Below are positions 21,417-29,763 of a stretch of DNA of 64,000 nucleotides, piece by piece. A model generated the notes under the pieces. It was not told the DNA's origin and ran no database searches. It saw only the letters and a list, made by a program, of their open reading frames with translations. The position numbers and the translations under genes are program-made. The stretch comes from Ktedonobacterales bacterium. Lineage in GTDB: Bacteria; Chloroflexota; Ktedonobacteria; Ktedonobacterales; Ktedonobacteraceae. Numbering within the stretch: the stretch's first letter is position 1; every line of letters starts with the position of its first letter. The DNA lies in NCBI GenBank assembly GCA_027451525.1, contig DAIDJF010000017.1:19651-83650 (forward strand), in the 5' to 3' direction.

Positions 21417-22661
21417 CTATGCTGGCAGAGTATTTTTGCTTTTACGCGCGACAAGAGCGAACAAGCATAGTACAGGCGCGAGAATGATGCTACTAGCAAC
21501 AAGGGCGGCCCGTAAGGAGAACAGCGAGCCAATATAGCCAACAGGCGGTCCCCCGATAATCTGACCCAGCGCATCTACCTGACCACCCATCGAGATCACT
21601 GTAGCACGCACTTTCGCATCAATATTTTGCGTCAACCACGTTGTATAGACGGGCCTATTTATACTGCGCGTAGCTCCGTAACCGAGATAAGCCAGCACAA
21701 CCAGTGGGAAATTGCCTGCCAGCGCGAAAAGTAAGAGCAATAGCACCATTGCGCTGTTCAACACAAATAATGCGATGAGTAGTACACGCTGATTGTTCAT
21801 ATTCACATGGCGTCGGACAATTTCGGTTCCGCCAAGCGAGAGCAATGTTCCCACGACGCTAAAAACACCAAACCAGACGACAAGCTTGAGATGCCAGAAC
21901 GTCGGAAAGACGTAATCATGGAGCAAATGCGCCGCACTTAGACGATCAAAGCCCTCGCTATATGAGCCATAAAACAGCCCAACAAGCAGAATCATACCAA
22001 GCACAGGATGCACGCGCACGGCTCCGAGGCCATCTGTAAAGGTTTTGCCCCATGCACGCCAGGAATGCCGTTTGTCATCTTTGGCTATACGAAAATTATG
22101 TTCTGGCATCGCGACAAATAAAAAAATAGCCAACAGCATGACTAGACTTCCGCCCAGAACTATCGGCATATTGAGTCGCATACTTGCCAGAGCCACACTT
22201 AGTGGCGCACCGAGCAGTCCTCCTAACAGGCCGATTTGCGCACTACGCATAAATACACGCCCAACGTTGCTCTCCCCTACTTCGTCGGCTATCCAGGCTT
22301 GCTCGGCACCATCAATCAATGTCGCGCCGATACCAAACATAGCCTGTCCGACCATGATAGCCAAAAATTGTGGAATGGAACCTTCTAGTACATAGCCTGC
22401 ACCCAGAATAAGCGTGCCCGCAATAATCGTCAGGCGACGACTATAGACATCAGCTAACACACCCGTTGGTACTTGAAAAATAAAACACACACTCTCCAGC
22501 GCAGTACCAACCAGCACTAATTGCAGCGGATTGAGATGGGCTACCTCGACTTGATAGACGAGGTTAACGGTCTGAATTAGCGCGAGGAAGAGGGAAAACG
22601 CTCCGGTAAAAACAAGATAGGTGGTATAGGCGTCCAGTCTTCCTCTATATCTGTGCATCAT
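21417..22661 (-). CDS. MFS transporter
   Basis: 414 residues with about twelve TM helices. The loop 2-3 motif reads GVLADVYSRRLT (the canonical motif is GxxaDrxGRrr), and a second-half counterpart is degenerate. A central cytoplasmic loop (HNFRIAKDDKRHSW) separates the halves. Closest to drug/efflux-like MFS proteins by general pattern; the substrate is unknown. AAGGGAGAT precedes the ATG. Confidence 0.88.
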   Translation of the reverse strand: MMHRYRGRLDAYTTYLVFTGAFSLFLALIQTVNLVYQVEVAHLNPLQLVLVGTALESVCFIFQVPTGVLADVYSRRLTIIAGTLILGAGYVLEGSIPQFLAIMVGQAMFGIGATLIDGAEQAWIADEVGESNVGRVFMRSAQIGLLGGLLGAPLSVALASMRLNMPIVLGGSLVMLLAIFLFVAMPEHNFRIAKDDKRHSWRAWGKTFTDGLGAVRVHPVLGMILLVGLFYGSYSEGFDRLSAAHLLHDYVFPTFWHLKLVVWFGVFSVVGTLLSLGGTEIVRRHVNMNNQRVLLIALFVLNSAMVLLLLLFALAGNFPLVVLAYLGYGATRSINRPVYTTWLTQNIDAKVRATVISMGGQVDALGQIIGGPPVGYIGSLFSLRAALVASSIILAPVLCLFALVARKSKNTLPA

Positions 22662-22747
22662 ATCTCCCTTTTCGCAAGTATTGCGCAGGAACGCTGCACG
22701 AGAGCTTCATTAACATCCCTCACACAGCGTTACCTGCTCTATGATGA

Positions 22748-24205
22748 TCAACCTTTGACAACAATGACGGGCTTTAGACGCGCCACAAGCGTTGCCAACC
22801 CCGCGTTATGCACGACGTTGACCACCTGCTGAGCATCTTTGTATGCCTGTGGAGCCTCTTCTGGCAAGAGATTCTTGCTATGCACGCGCACAGTTATTCC
22901 CCGTGAGTTGAGCAAAGTGAGTAATTCATTGGCGGTAATCGACTTCTTGGCAGCAGTGCGGCTCTGGCGACGACCAGCACCATGACAGCACGAACCAAAG
23001 CTTTGCAGTATTGACTCCTGCCCGCCAACCATGACAAAAGAATAACGCCCCATATCGCCTGGGATCAGCACGGGTTGACCAATAGAGCGATATTTTTCTG
23101 GCAAAGCGGGATGATTGGCCGGAAAAGCACGTGTCGCGCCTTTGCGATGGACACAAACGCGCTGCATCTGCCCATCCAACTCGTACTCTTCCATTTTGGC
23201 AATGTTATGACAGACATCGTAGACCATCGGCATCTCTTTAGGACGCGCCTTACGCCCAAAGACCGTTGAAAATGCCTCGCGCACGCCATGCATTAATAAC
23301 TGTCGATTGGCCCAGGCAAAATTTGCCCCGCACGCCATCGCCCCTAGATACAACTTGCCCAGATCAGACTGCAATGGCAGGCAGGCCAACTGGCGATCTA
23401 CCAGCGCGAAACCGAAATCTTTCTGCTTCTCCTCAGCGATCTGCACATAGTCTTCCGCGATCTGATGCCCAAATCCGCGCGATCCACAGTGAATCGTGAT
23501 TACAATCTGCCCGATTTGCCCAATACCCATGATTTGCGCAGCATTCATATCGTAGATATGCTCTACATACTGCACCTCACAAAAATGGTTACCAGAACCG
23601 AGGCTACCAAGTTGTTTGAGACCACGCTCTACCGCGCGTCTCATGACCGCATCGGGATTAGCACCCGCGAGACAACCATACTCTTCAGTCACCTCCAGGT
23701 CTTCAGCAACGCCGTAACCTTCTTCAATAGCCCATGCGGCCCCACGCTGCATCACAGCGCGAATTTCGTCCGCGCTCAATTTGCGCATGCCTTCTCCACC
23801 AACACCAGAGGGCAGACGGTGAAACAACTCATCCGCGAGTTTGTCCACTCTGCCACGTATCTGACTGTGCGAGAGATCAGTTGCCAGCAGGCGCACACCG
23901 CAGTTAATATCAAAACCAATCCCACCAGGGGAGACTACGCCCCAATCAGCATGCGTCGCAGCGACCCCGCCAACAGGGAAACCATACCCCCAGTGAATAT
24001 CTGGCATAGCGAGTGAATGCCCGACAATGCCCGGCAAAGTTGCCACATTCGCTACCTGCTGTAGCGCATTGTCGGAGACAATCTGTTCGAGCAATTCATT
24101 ATCAGCATAGACAATACCTGGCACGCGCATTTCCGCGTTATAATGCTGTGGGATACGCCAGCGGTTATTATCGATGCGCTGCAAGGGAATCTTATCCTTC
24201 GCCAT
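22748..24205 (-). CDS. rtcB: RNA-splicing ligase RtcB
   Basis: 485 residues from ATG 24205, preceded by GGAGAGAG; the track extends 20 residues upstream without support. Family signatures: MPDIHWGYGFPVGGVAA, SPGGIGFDINCGVRLL (metal-binding Asp and Cys), GSLGSGNHFCEVQ (metal His), and CCHGAGRRQSR with the guanylylated His. The C-terminus HNAGLATLVARLKPVIVVKG is canonical. RtcB joins 2',3'-cyclic phosphate or 3'-phosphate RNA ends to 5'-OH ends with GTP and Mn2+. In bacteria it is linked to RNA repair and stress. The archease cofactor gene lies 250 bp upstream on the same strand, so the pair probably functions together. Confidence 0.96.
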   Translation of the reverse strand: MAKDKIPLQRIDNNRWRIPQHYNAEMRVPGIVYADNELLEQIVSDNALQQVANVATLPGIVGHSLAMPDIHWGYGFPVGGVAATHADWGVVSPGGIGFDINCGVRLLATDLSHSQIRGRVDKLADELFHRLPSGVGGEGMRKLSADEIRAVMQRGAAWAIEEGYGVAEDLEVTEEYGCLAGANPDAVMRRAVERGLKQLGSLGSGNHFCEVQYVEHIYDMNAAQIMGIGQIGQIVITIHCGSRGFGHQIAEDYVQIAEEKQKDFGFALVDRQLACLPLQSDLGKLYLGAMACGANFAWANRQLLMHGVREAFSTVFGRKARPKEMPMVYDVCHNIAKMEEYELDGQMQRVCVHRKGATRAFPANHPALPEKYRSIGQPVLIPGDMGRYSFVMVGGQESILQSFGSCCHGAGRRQSRTAAKKSITANELLTLLNSRGITVRVHSKNLLPEEAPQAYKDAQQVVNVVHNAGLATLVARLKPVIVVKG

Positions 24206-24455
24206 ATCTCTCTCCGCTTTTATGCCTCTATACCGCGTGCTCATCAACTTCTCATGGAACGGCATAGAGTGCTACAGATACCAATACTATGCGCATACAG
24301 CCTCATCAGGCATACTGCGCCCATTATCAAAAAGAGAAATACATCAGAAAACGCGACAGTACACGCCATGCGCGTGATACGTGCATGTAGCTTTCACGAG
24401 ACACACTCATACACGGAACACAGTTTCGCCGCTGAGATAGAGCGCGCGATGCTCG

Positions 24456-24875
24456 TTAGATATCAAAAATGAGGCTGGCTTTATAGCCACCATCTGTTGG
24501 CACAATAGCAGCTTCATGCCAGGTGACTGCTTTAATGGCACTACTCAATTCGTGGCGTTGGGCATCATATGCCTCGCCAATTGCGTGAGCAACAAGGTGT
24601 GTCGCGTTCAACGCATCGACCGTGAAGGTGGAGAAGAGCAGATACTCCGTATCGAAGAGAAAGATGAGTTCATTTAACCATGCAATCATCAACGAAAGCG
24701 TATCGTGACCACTTACCATAATCTCACGGTTGACCACCGGACGCACCTGCTCAGGCGCAACCATCAGGCTTTCCATGCCCTGAGCAGCATGCACAAAGAG
24801 TTCGGGCAAGGTTTGTCCAAAAACGTGCAGGCCAACATCAGCAGTATGCTCGAATACCTCGTAGGGCGTTTCCAT
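24456..24875 (-). CDS. Archease, RtcB activator
   Basis: 139 residues, matching archease length. The N-terminal FEHTADVGLHVFG carries the conserved Asp of the metal site. WLNELIFLFDTE and the C-terminal GGYKASLIFDI are also characteristic. Archeases speed RtcB guanylylation and allow multiple turnover. It is encoded immediately upstream of rtcB on the same strand, with a 250-bp spacer that contains no gene I can support. No ribosome-binding site is obvious. Confidence 0.9.
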   Translation of the reverse strand: METPYEVFEHTADVGLHVFGQTLPELFVHAAQGMESLMVAPEQVRPVVNREIMVSGHDTLSLMIAWLNELIFLFDTEYLLFSTFTVDALNATHLVAHAIGEAYDAQRHELSSAIKAVTWHEAAIVPTDGGYKASLIFDI

Positions 24876-24980
24876 TACCGCGCGGTACGACGCCGCGTAC
24901 TGACAAAAAACAGGAGGCTATTTTGAGGATTATTCATAACGCGGCCCTCTCTTTCTCTACACAATACATTTTCTTATAAA

Positions 24981-25009
24981 AGCATACCCAATAATTTGCT
25001 ATTTGTCAA
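24981..25009 (-). promoter_or_regulatory. Promoter candidate for archease
   Basis: Minus strand TTGACA, 17 bp, TATGCT. It lies in the gap after the phosphatase stop and about 100 bp before the archease ATG. Confidence 0.5.
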
Positions 25010-25035
25010 TTGTTGTGTCTCATTTTTCTAAAATT

Positions 25036-25833
25036 TCAAGCAACGGGTGATAAGCGATGCACAAAACCGGGACCACCAAGAAATATTCCACCATCTACAT
25101 TCACACATAAGCCATTGGCATAGACCCACGGAGCGGTAACTTTCTTCGGCTGTTCGCCCAGCACAGCACTGATCGGCGTATGCCCATGGATAATCCGTCG
25201 CCCACCAAAAATATTGAGGAAACGGCGCGCAATATCTTCGCCTTCCAAAGCATGATAGAAGGCACCGCGTCGAGCAAACTCTTCTAGCAACTCTTCCCAT
25301 GCCAGCGCATCACTGCGATGCAACAGTTTCGAAAATGTTGCATTTACTTCATCAATCGTGCGACCATACTTAATATAAAAGGTTGCATCCGCGTGTAATA
25401 ACAAGTGATCCTCGACAAAGGCCATAGGCGGTAGTTGGGCTAACCATTCCAGGTGCGTTTGGGTCAAGCTCGCCAGATCTTTACGGTTGCCACCATTCAT
25501 CTTCCAACGCGAGATAAAATTACTGCCCAATCCAGTTGAACGGCGTCCAAAGCGATAGGCGGCAAGCAGAAGCATCTCGTGATTGCCCAGGACAGAGGCG
25601 ACCATGCCCCCTGCAGCAGTCGCCTCTTTTTGCAGACGCATCACCAGATCCACAACCGCGATACCATCCGGGCCACGATCTACGAAATCGCCCATAAACC
25701 AGAGTGTTGATTGACCGCCACACCAGTGGTGTTTATGGTCAATCAAATGGACCTCCTCGAGCAATTTCTCTAGCCTTTTCAGTTGCCCGTGAACATCACC
25801 CACGACATATATAGGTTGTGTTTCCTGTTGCAT
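25036..25833 (-). CDS. PPP-family serine/threonine protein phosphatase
   Basis: 265 residues with all metal-site motifs of the PPP metallophosphoesterases: GDVHGQLKRL, GDFVDRGPDG, GNHEMLLL, the LLLHADATF His and IIHGHTPIS. Binds two metals and hydrolyses phosphoserine/threonine, or diadenosine polyphosphates in the ApaH relatives; the protein-phosphatase branch fits better because bacterial Ser/Thr kinases are abundant nearby. It begins 33 bp after the cystathionine beta-synthase stop, so the two are probably co-transcribed. Confidence 0.9.
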   Translation of the reverse strand: MQQETQPIYVVGDVHGQLKRLEKLLEEVHLIDHKHHWCGGQSTLWFMGDFVDRGPDGIAVVDLVMRLQKEATAAGGMVASVLGNHEMLLLAAYRFGRRSTGLGSNFISRWKMNGGNRKDLASLTQTHLEWLAQLPPMAFVEDHLLLHADATFYIKYGRTIDEVNATFSKLLHRSDALAWEELLEEFARRGAFYHALEGEDIARRFLNIFGGRRIIHGHTPISAVLGEQPKKVTAPWVYANGLCVNVDGGIFLGGPGFVHRLSPVA

Positions 25834-25866
25834 GCTCTAGTTCCTACCCACACTCGCTATTTAAAA

Positions 25867-27276
25867 CTATTCACCACGTGTATTTGCCCAAAATTCAAGC
25901 AGATCGCTCTTGGTGACAATACCTTCGAGCAATTGATTACTTATCACAGCAACCGCTGATTGACCACTACTGAACATCGTATAGGCTTCGCGGGCTGGCA
26001 CATCAGCCTCAAGTTGGGGAAATGGCGGTCCCTGCACCTGCTGTACGGATAGTTGCGCCAACGGTTCACCACTTGCGAGGCGACGCAGCAATAAATCCTC
26101 GCTCAAGCTCCCAACCATCTTGCCCCGCTCTACAACAGGTGTCTGGCTAATACCATAGCGGCGCAACAGTTCGACAGCATCCGCCACCGAATCAGTTGTG
26201 CTGACACTGACAACCATTGGCATACTACGCGCGTGGTTGCGTCGATAGGTCAACACATCGCGCAATGTTGGCTGCTCGGTTTCAGCAGACATGAGCAGGT
26301 TGTTTTCGCGCATCCAGGTATCATTAAAGACTTTACTCAGATAACCACGTCCGGTATCAGGTAATAAGACGACTACAACATCGCGTGGAGTCAAGCGGCG
26401 CGCATAGACTAAAGCCGCTGCAAGGGCTGTGCCAGCAGAACCACCTGTCAAAATGCCCTCTTCACGGGCCAGACGGCGTGCCCAATAGAACGAGGTACGA
26501 TCATCCACGCGCACAAAATCATCGACCAGCGACGGGTCATAGTTACGTGGATAGACATCCATACCTATACCCTCAACCTTATACGGTTTTGGCGTATCGC
26601 CTGAATAGATAGACCCTGGAGGATCGGCTCCAATGATTTTAATGGCAGGATTCTGCTCTTTTAGGAAACGCGCCGTGCCTGAAATCGTGCCACCTGTGCC
26701 AATACCAGCCACAAAGGCGGTAATGCGCCCTGCTGTATCATTCCAGATTTCAGGTCCTGTCGTCCGATAATGGGTCTCAGGGTTGGCAGGGTTGGCATAT
26801 TGATCGGGGCAGCAAGCCCCTGGTATCTCTTTTGCCAGCCGATAGGCTACGTTTTTATAATACTCCGGTGACTCATGCGTCACGCTACTAGGACAGATGA
26901 CCACTTCCGCTCCATAGGCTCGAAGGAGACTGCGTTTCTCCTCGCTCACCTTGTCGGTCATCACAAAAATGCAATGATAGCCCTTGATCGCCGCCGCAAT
27001 TGCCAACCCATGACCAGTATTACCGCTGGTAGGTTCGACTATCGTCCCTCCCGGACGCAATAGCCCCTCGCGCTCACAGTAATCGATCATCGCAGGGCCA
27101 ATACGATCCTTCACGCTACCGCCAGGATTAAACATCTCCATTTTTGCCAGTACGATTGCTGGGACATCACTCGCAACACGATGGAGCCGTACAAGAGGCG
27201 TTTTGCCCATTAACTCTAACACTGAGTTATAATAACGCATCTCACCCAGCTCATGCCCATTCTGCTCTTCAGTCAT
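25867..27276 (-). CDS. Cystathionine beta-synthase with C-terminal CBS pair
   Basis: 469 residues. The fold-type II PLP domain spans 12-330: Lys in GGSVKDR, the phosphate loop GTGGTISGT, and the substrate loop EPTSGNTGHG. Two CBS domains follow (about 345-469), which in the family bind adenosyl ligands and control activity. The product condenses homocysteine (or an activated serine) with serine in the reverse transsulfuration route; a cysteine-synthase role cannot be excluded. AGAGGAT lies before the ATG. Confidence 0.9.
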   Translation of the reverse strand: MTEEQNGHELGEMRYYNSVLELMGKTPLVRLHRVASDVPAIVLAKMEMFNPGGSVKDRIGPAMIDYCEREGLLRPGGTIVEPTSGNTGHGLAIAAAIKGYHCIFVMTDKVSEEKRSLLRAYGAEVVICPSSVTHESPEYYKNVAYRLAKEIPGACCPDQYANPANPETHYRTTGPEIWNDTAGRITAFVAGIGTGGTISGTARFLKEQNPAIKIIGADPPGSIYSGDTPKPYKVEGIGMDVYPRNYDPSLVDDFVRVDDRTSFYWARRLAREEGILTGGSAGTALAAALVYARRLTPRDVVVVLLPDTGRGYLSKVFNDTWMRENNLLMSAETEQPTLRDVLTYRRNHARSMPMVVSVSTTDSVADAVELLRRYGISQTPVVERGKMVGSLSEDLLLRRLASGEPLAQLSVQQVQGPPFPQLEADVPAREAYTMFSSGQSAVAVISNQLLEGIVTKSDLLEFWANTRGE

Positions 27277-27437
27277 AAAATATCCTCTTTTTAGATATCA
27301 TACGTGCTACCTCTACCAGTCGCACGATCACGAGTGCTTTTAGTATCCATTTCCAGGGATGAATGACCACAGTATAACATAAAAGGGAAACACAACCATA
27401 GAACAGATTGTAACACGCATACATAAGGGACGTGGTG

Positions 27438-29744
27438 TTAATTATTGATGATCGAAACCACATGAATCTCATCCATTGAGGTGGGAAGATGATCTGCCCC
27501 AAAGGGTAGGCGAATCTGTACAGCACTAATACCCGTTTGTGCATTGAGGAACGCCAAAGCGGCGGCAACTGTTGCCCCTTTAATAGACTGACGCCACTGA
27601 TCAACCTGCTGCGTTGAAAAGGCATAGAGCCAATTGCCGCGCACCGTCACATTCAGATAGGTCAATCCATTTTGCCCTTGCGTCTCCACCTGACGCGCAA
27701 TAACGGTGGGCGTTCCCTCCAACTGATATGAGTCGCCCAAGAGCTGTATTTCTTGCTTACTGAAGAGCTGAAGAGCAACATGATCGGTCACAAGTGTATT
27801 ATACGCAACTACCGTCGCGCTAAGGGTTGTTGTTACCTGGACCTGATCGCTTTGCGCTCCCACAGGATTATCCGATGATAGAGAGACTACATACGAGGGT
27901 TTGCCCGCAAAGACCTCATTCACACGCAATTGTTTTTGCATCTGTTGCTGGATCTTATTTTGCAAGGCGCTTGTAGCCGCAGCCTGTGCTCCATCCAGAT
28001 CTGCCTGCGCCACAATATGAAGCGTTTGCGCATCTACGCCGCCAGTGAATGGGGCAGGATTGGTGGCAGCAACGCTTTCAGTACAGCATGTCCCATCCAA
28101 GGCATGCGCAACAATATTTCCACTTGTCCCTGTAGTAACCGCGACAGCATCCACATTCGCATTGCCGTTCTGTCCATTTTGATGCGCAGGGACAAACACA
28201 TTTTGAGTGAGTTGCACACGCACACCTTGCGGCGTGGTTAGCGTGAACTGCGCGGGAAAGATCATCGGAGTGTTGCCCCTATTAGTAAAGAGAATAACAC
28301 CGTGTGCGGGGACGGCATCGACTGTTTTTATCCCTGTGGTTGGAACGACGCGCGTATCGGTCAATGTTTGTTGGATCAGGCGATCAGGAATAGTATGGGT
28401 CACCAGTTCTGGGACTTGTACGGCTGGCGAAGCAGTTAAAACATAGGTACTCTGCGCCTGTTTAGTCTGCGCGGTCACGTAGACCATCGCGACAGGAGGG
28501 GTGCCAAAGAGCGGAAACCCTGACGGAAAAAAGCTGAAATTCAAGACGCGCGGCATCAGCAGCAGAATAAGCAGCACCAAAGGGACAGCCATAGTCGCCA
28601 GCCAGATCTGCACTGGGCGTTTGCGGCGTGTATAGACAGGTTCTTCTGTAATTCGTTGCGTAGCTCGCGGACGATTTCTCACCGTTTCTGGAACACGTTG
28701 TCGCTCTTTCACACGTTCACGCACGATAATTGGGATAGGTGTAGCCTGACGTGGACGGCGTGGTTCAGGAACAGGAGCTGGTGGCACAGAAAATTCCTGC
28801 GAGTCAATAAACATGAGTGATTGCGAGTCACGTCGTTTGGCTATAGGAGGTTTCTCTGGTTCGCGTAACCTTGTCTCTTCGCTCTCCAGCAAAGCAGAGC
28901 CATTGATTGCCGCCAGAAATGCTGCGCGCAGTTCCGCGATATTTTTGTAACGTGCTTCAGGACGTTTCGCCATTGCGACACACACCACCTCATCCAATTC
29001 ACGCGGGATCGAGGCATCTTGCGCGGATGGCACAGGGATGGGAGAGAAAAGGTGCATCTGAATGACACGCACATCGTCCTCATCATGATAAGGCAGCATG
29101 CCAGTGAGCATCTGGTAGAGCAGCACGCCGAGGGCATAGATATCCGTCGCCGGAGTGACGATACCACGTGTCTGCTCAGGCGCCATATAGTGCGGAGTGC
29201 CAGGGACCTGATCGAGCGGAATGGTTTTACCGGGACGCTCACCGTCCTGACGCGCCGTGCGTACCAGCCCAAAATCAGCCAGGTAGACATGCGGAGGACC
29301 ACTGCGCCGCTGCTCAAGCAAAACGTTAGATGATTTGATATCGCGATGAATTAGCCCCTCTTCATGCGCATATTCCACGGCATCTAACAATTGCTGGTAG
29401 ATCGCGGCAATTTCGCTTAGGTCGAGCAGCTTGCGGCGCAGATAGCTCGTTAACGTACCGCCATCAATGAAAGGCATGACAAGATAGAGAATACTCTGCT
29501 CGTCACCAAACTCGATGAGGGGGAGAATATGTGGATGTTGAAGACGCGCCACAGTGCGAGCCTCGCGTGCAAAACGGCGGCGCATGTCAGGGTCGGTGGC
29601 ATAGTCACCAAGAATCACCTTGATGGCTACGCGCCGCCCAAACGCGGTACGCTGCCTGCCCTCATAGACCGCACCCATTCCCCCGACACGAATGCGCTGG
29701 ATAACATCGTAGTTTCCAAGTTGCTTGCCTTCCAGAGACAGCAT
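27438..29744 (-). CDS. Receptor-like Ser/Thr kinase with extracellular baseplate-J-like domain (paralog A)
   Basis: 768 residues. Kinase domain 10-275 has all motifs (RVGGMGAVYEG, AIKVI, HRDIKSSN, DFGLV, APEQ), so it should be active. A basic, Pro-rich linker leads to one TM helix (about 380-403). The extracellular part contains FTNRGNTPMIFPAQFTLTTPQGV, then GTSGNIVAHALDGTCCTES, the pattern of the baseplate J/gp47-like module, followed by an alpha/beta C-terminal region. The CC pair could form a vicinal disulfide. AAAGGATA precedes the ATG, and the gene begins 19 bp after the stop of paralog B, so the two form an operon. Confidence 0.88.
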   Translation of the reverse strand: MLSLEGKQLGNYDVIQRIRVGGMGAVYEGRQRTAFGRRVAIKVILGDYATDPDMRRRFAREARTVARLQHPHILPLIEFGDEQSILYLVMPFIDGGTLTSYLRRKLLDLSEIAAIYQQLLDAVEYAHEEGLIHRDIKSSNVLLEQRRSGPPHVYLADFGLVRTARQDGERPGKTIPLDQVPGTPHYMAPEQTRGIVTPATDIYALGVLLYQMLTGMLPYHDEDDVRVIQMHLFSPIPVPSAQDASIPRELDEVVCVAMAKRPEARYKNIAELRAAFLAAINGSALLESEETRLREPEKPPIAKRRDSQSLMFIDSQEFSVPPAPVPEPRRPRQATPIPIIVRERVKERQRVPETVRNRPRATQRITEEPVYTRRKRPVQIWLATMAVPLVLLILLLMPRVLNFSFFPSGFPLFGTPPVAMVYVTAQTKQAQSTYVLTASPAVQVPELVTHTIPDRLIQQTLTDTRVVPTTGIKTVDAVPAHGVILFTNRGNTPMIFPAQFTLTTPQGVRVQLTQNVFVPAHQNGQNGNANVDAVAVTTGTSGNIVAHALDGTCCTESVAATNPAPFTGGVDAQTLHIVAQADLDGAQAAATSALQNKIQQQMQKQLRVNEVFAGKPSYVVSLSSDNPVGAQSDQVQVTTTLSATVVAYNTLVTDHVALQLFSKQEIQLLGDSYQLEGTPTVIARQVETQGQNGLTYLNVTVRGNWLYAFSTQQVDQWRQSIKGATVAAALAFLNAQTGISAVQIRLPFGADHLPTSMDEIHVVSIINN

Positions 29745-29763
29745 AACGTGCGTTTATCCTTTC

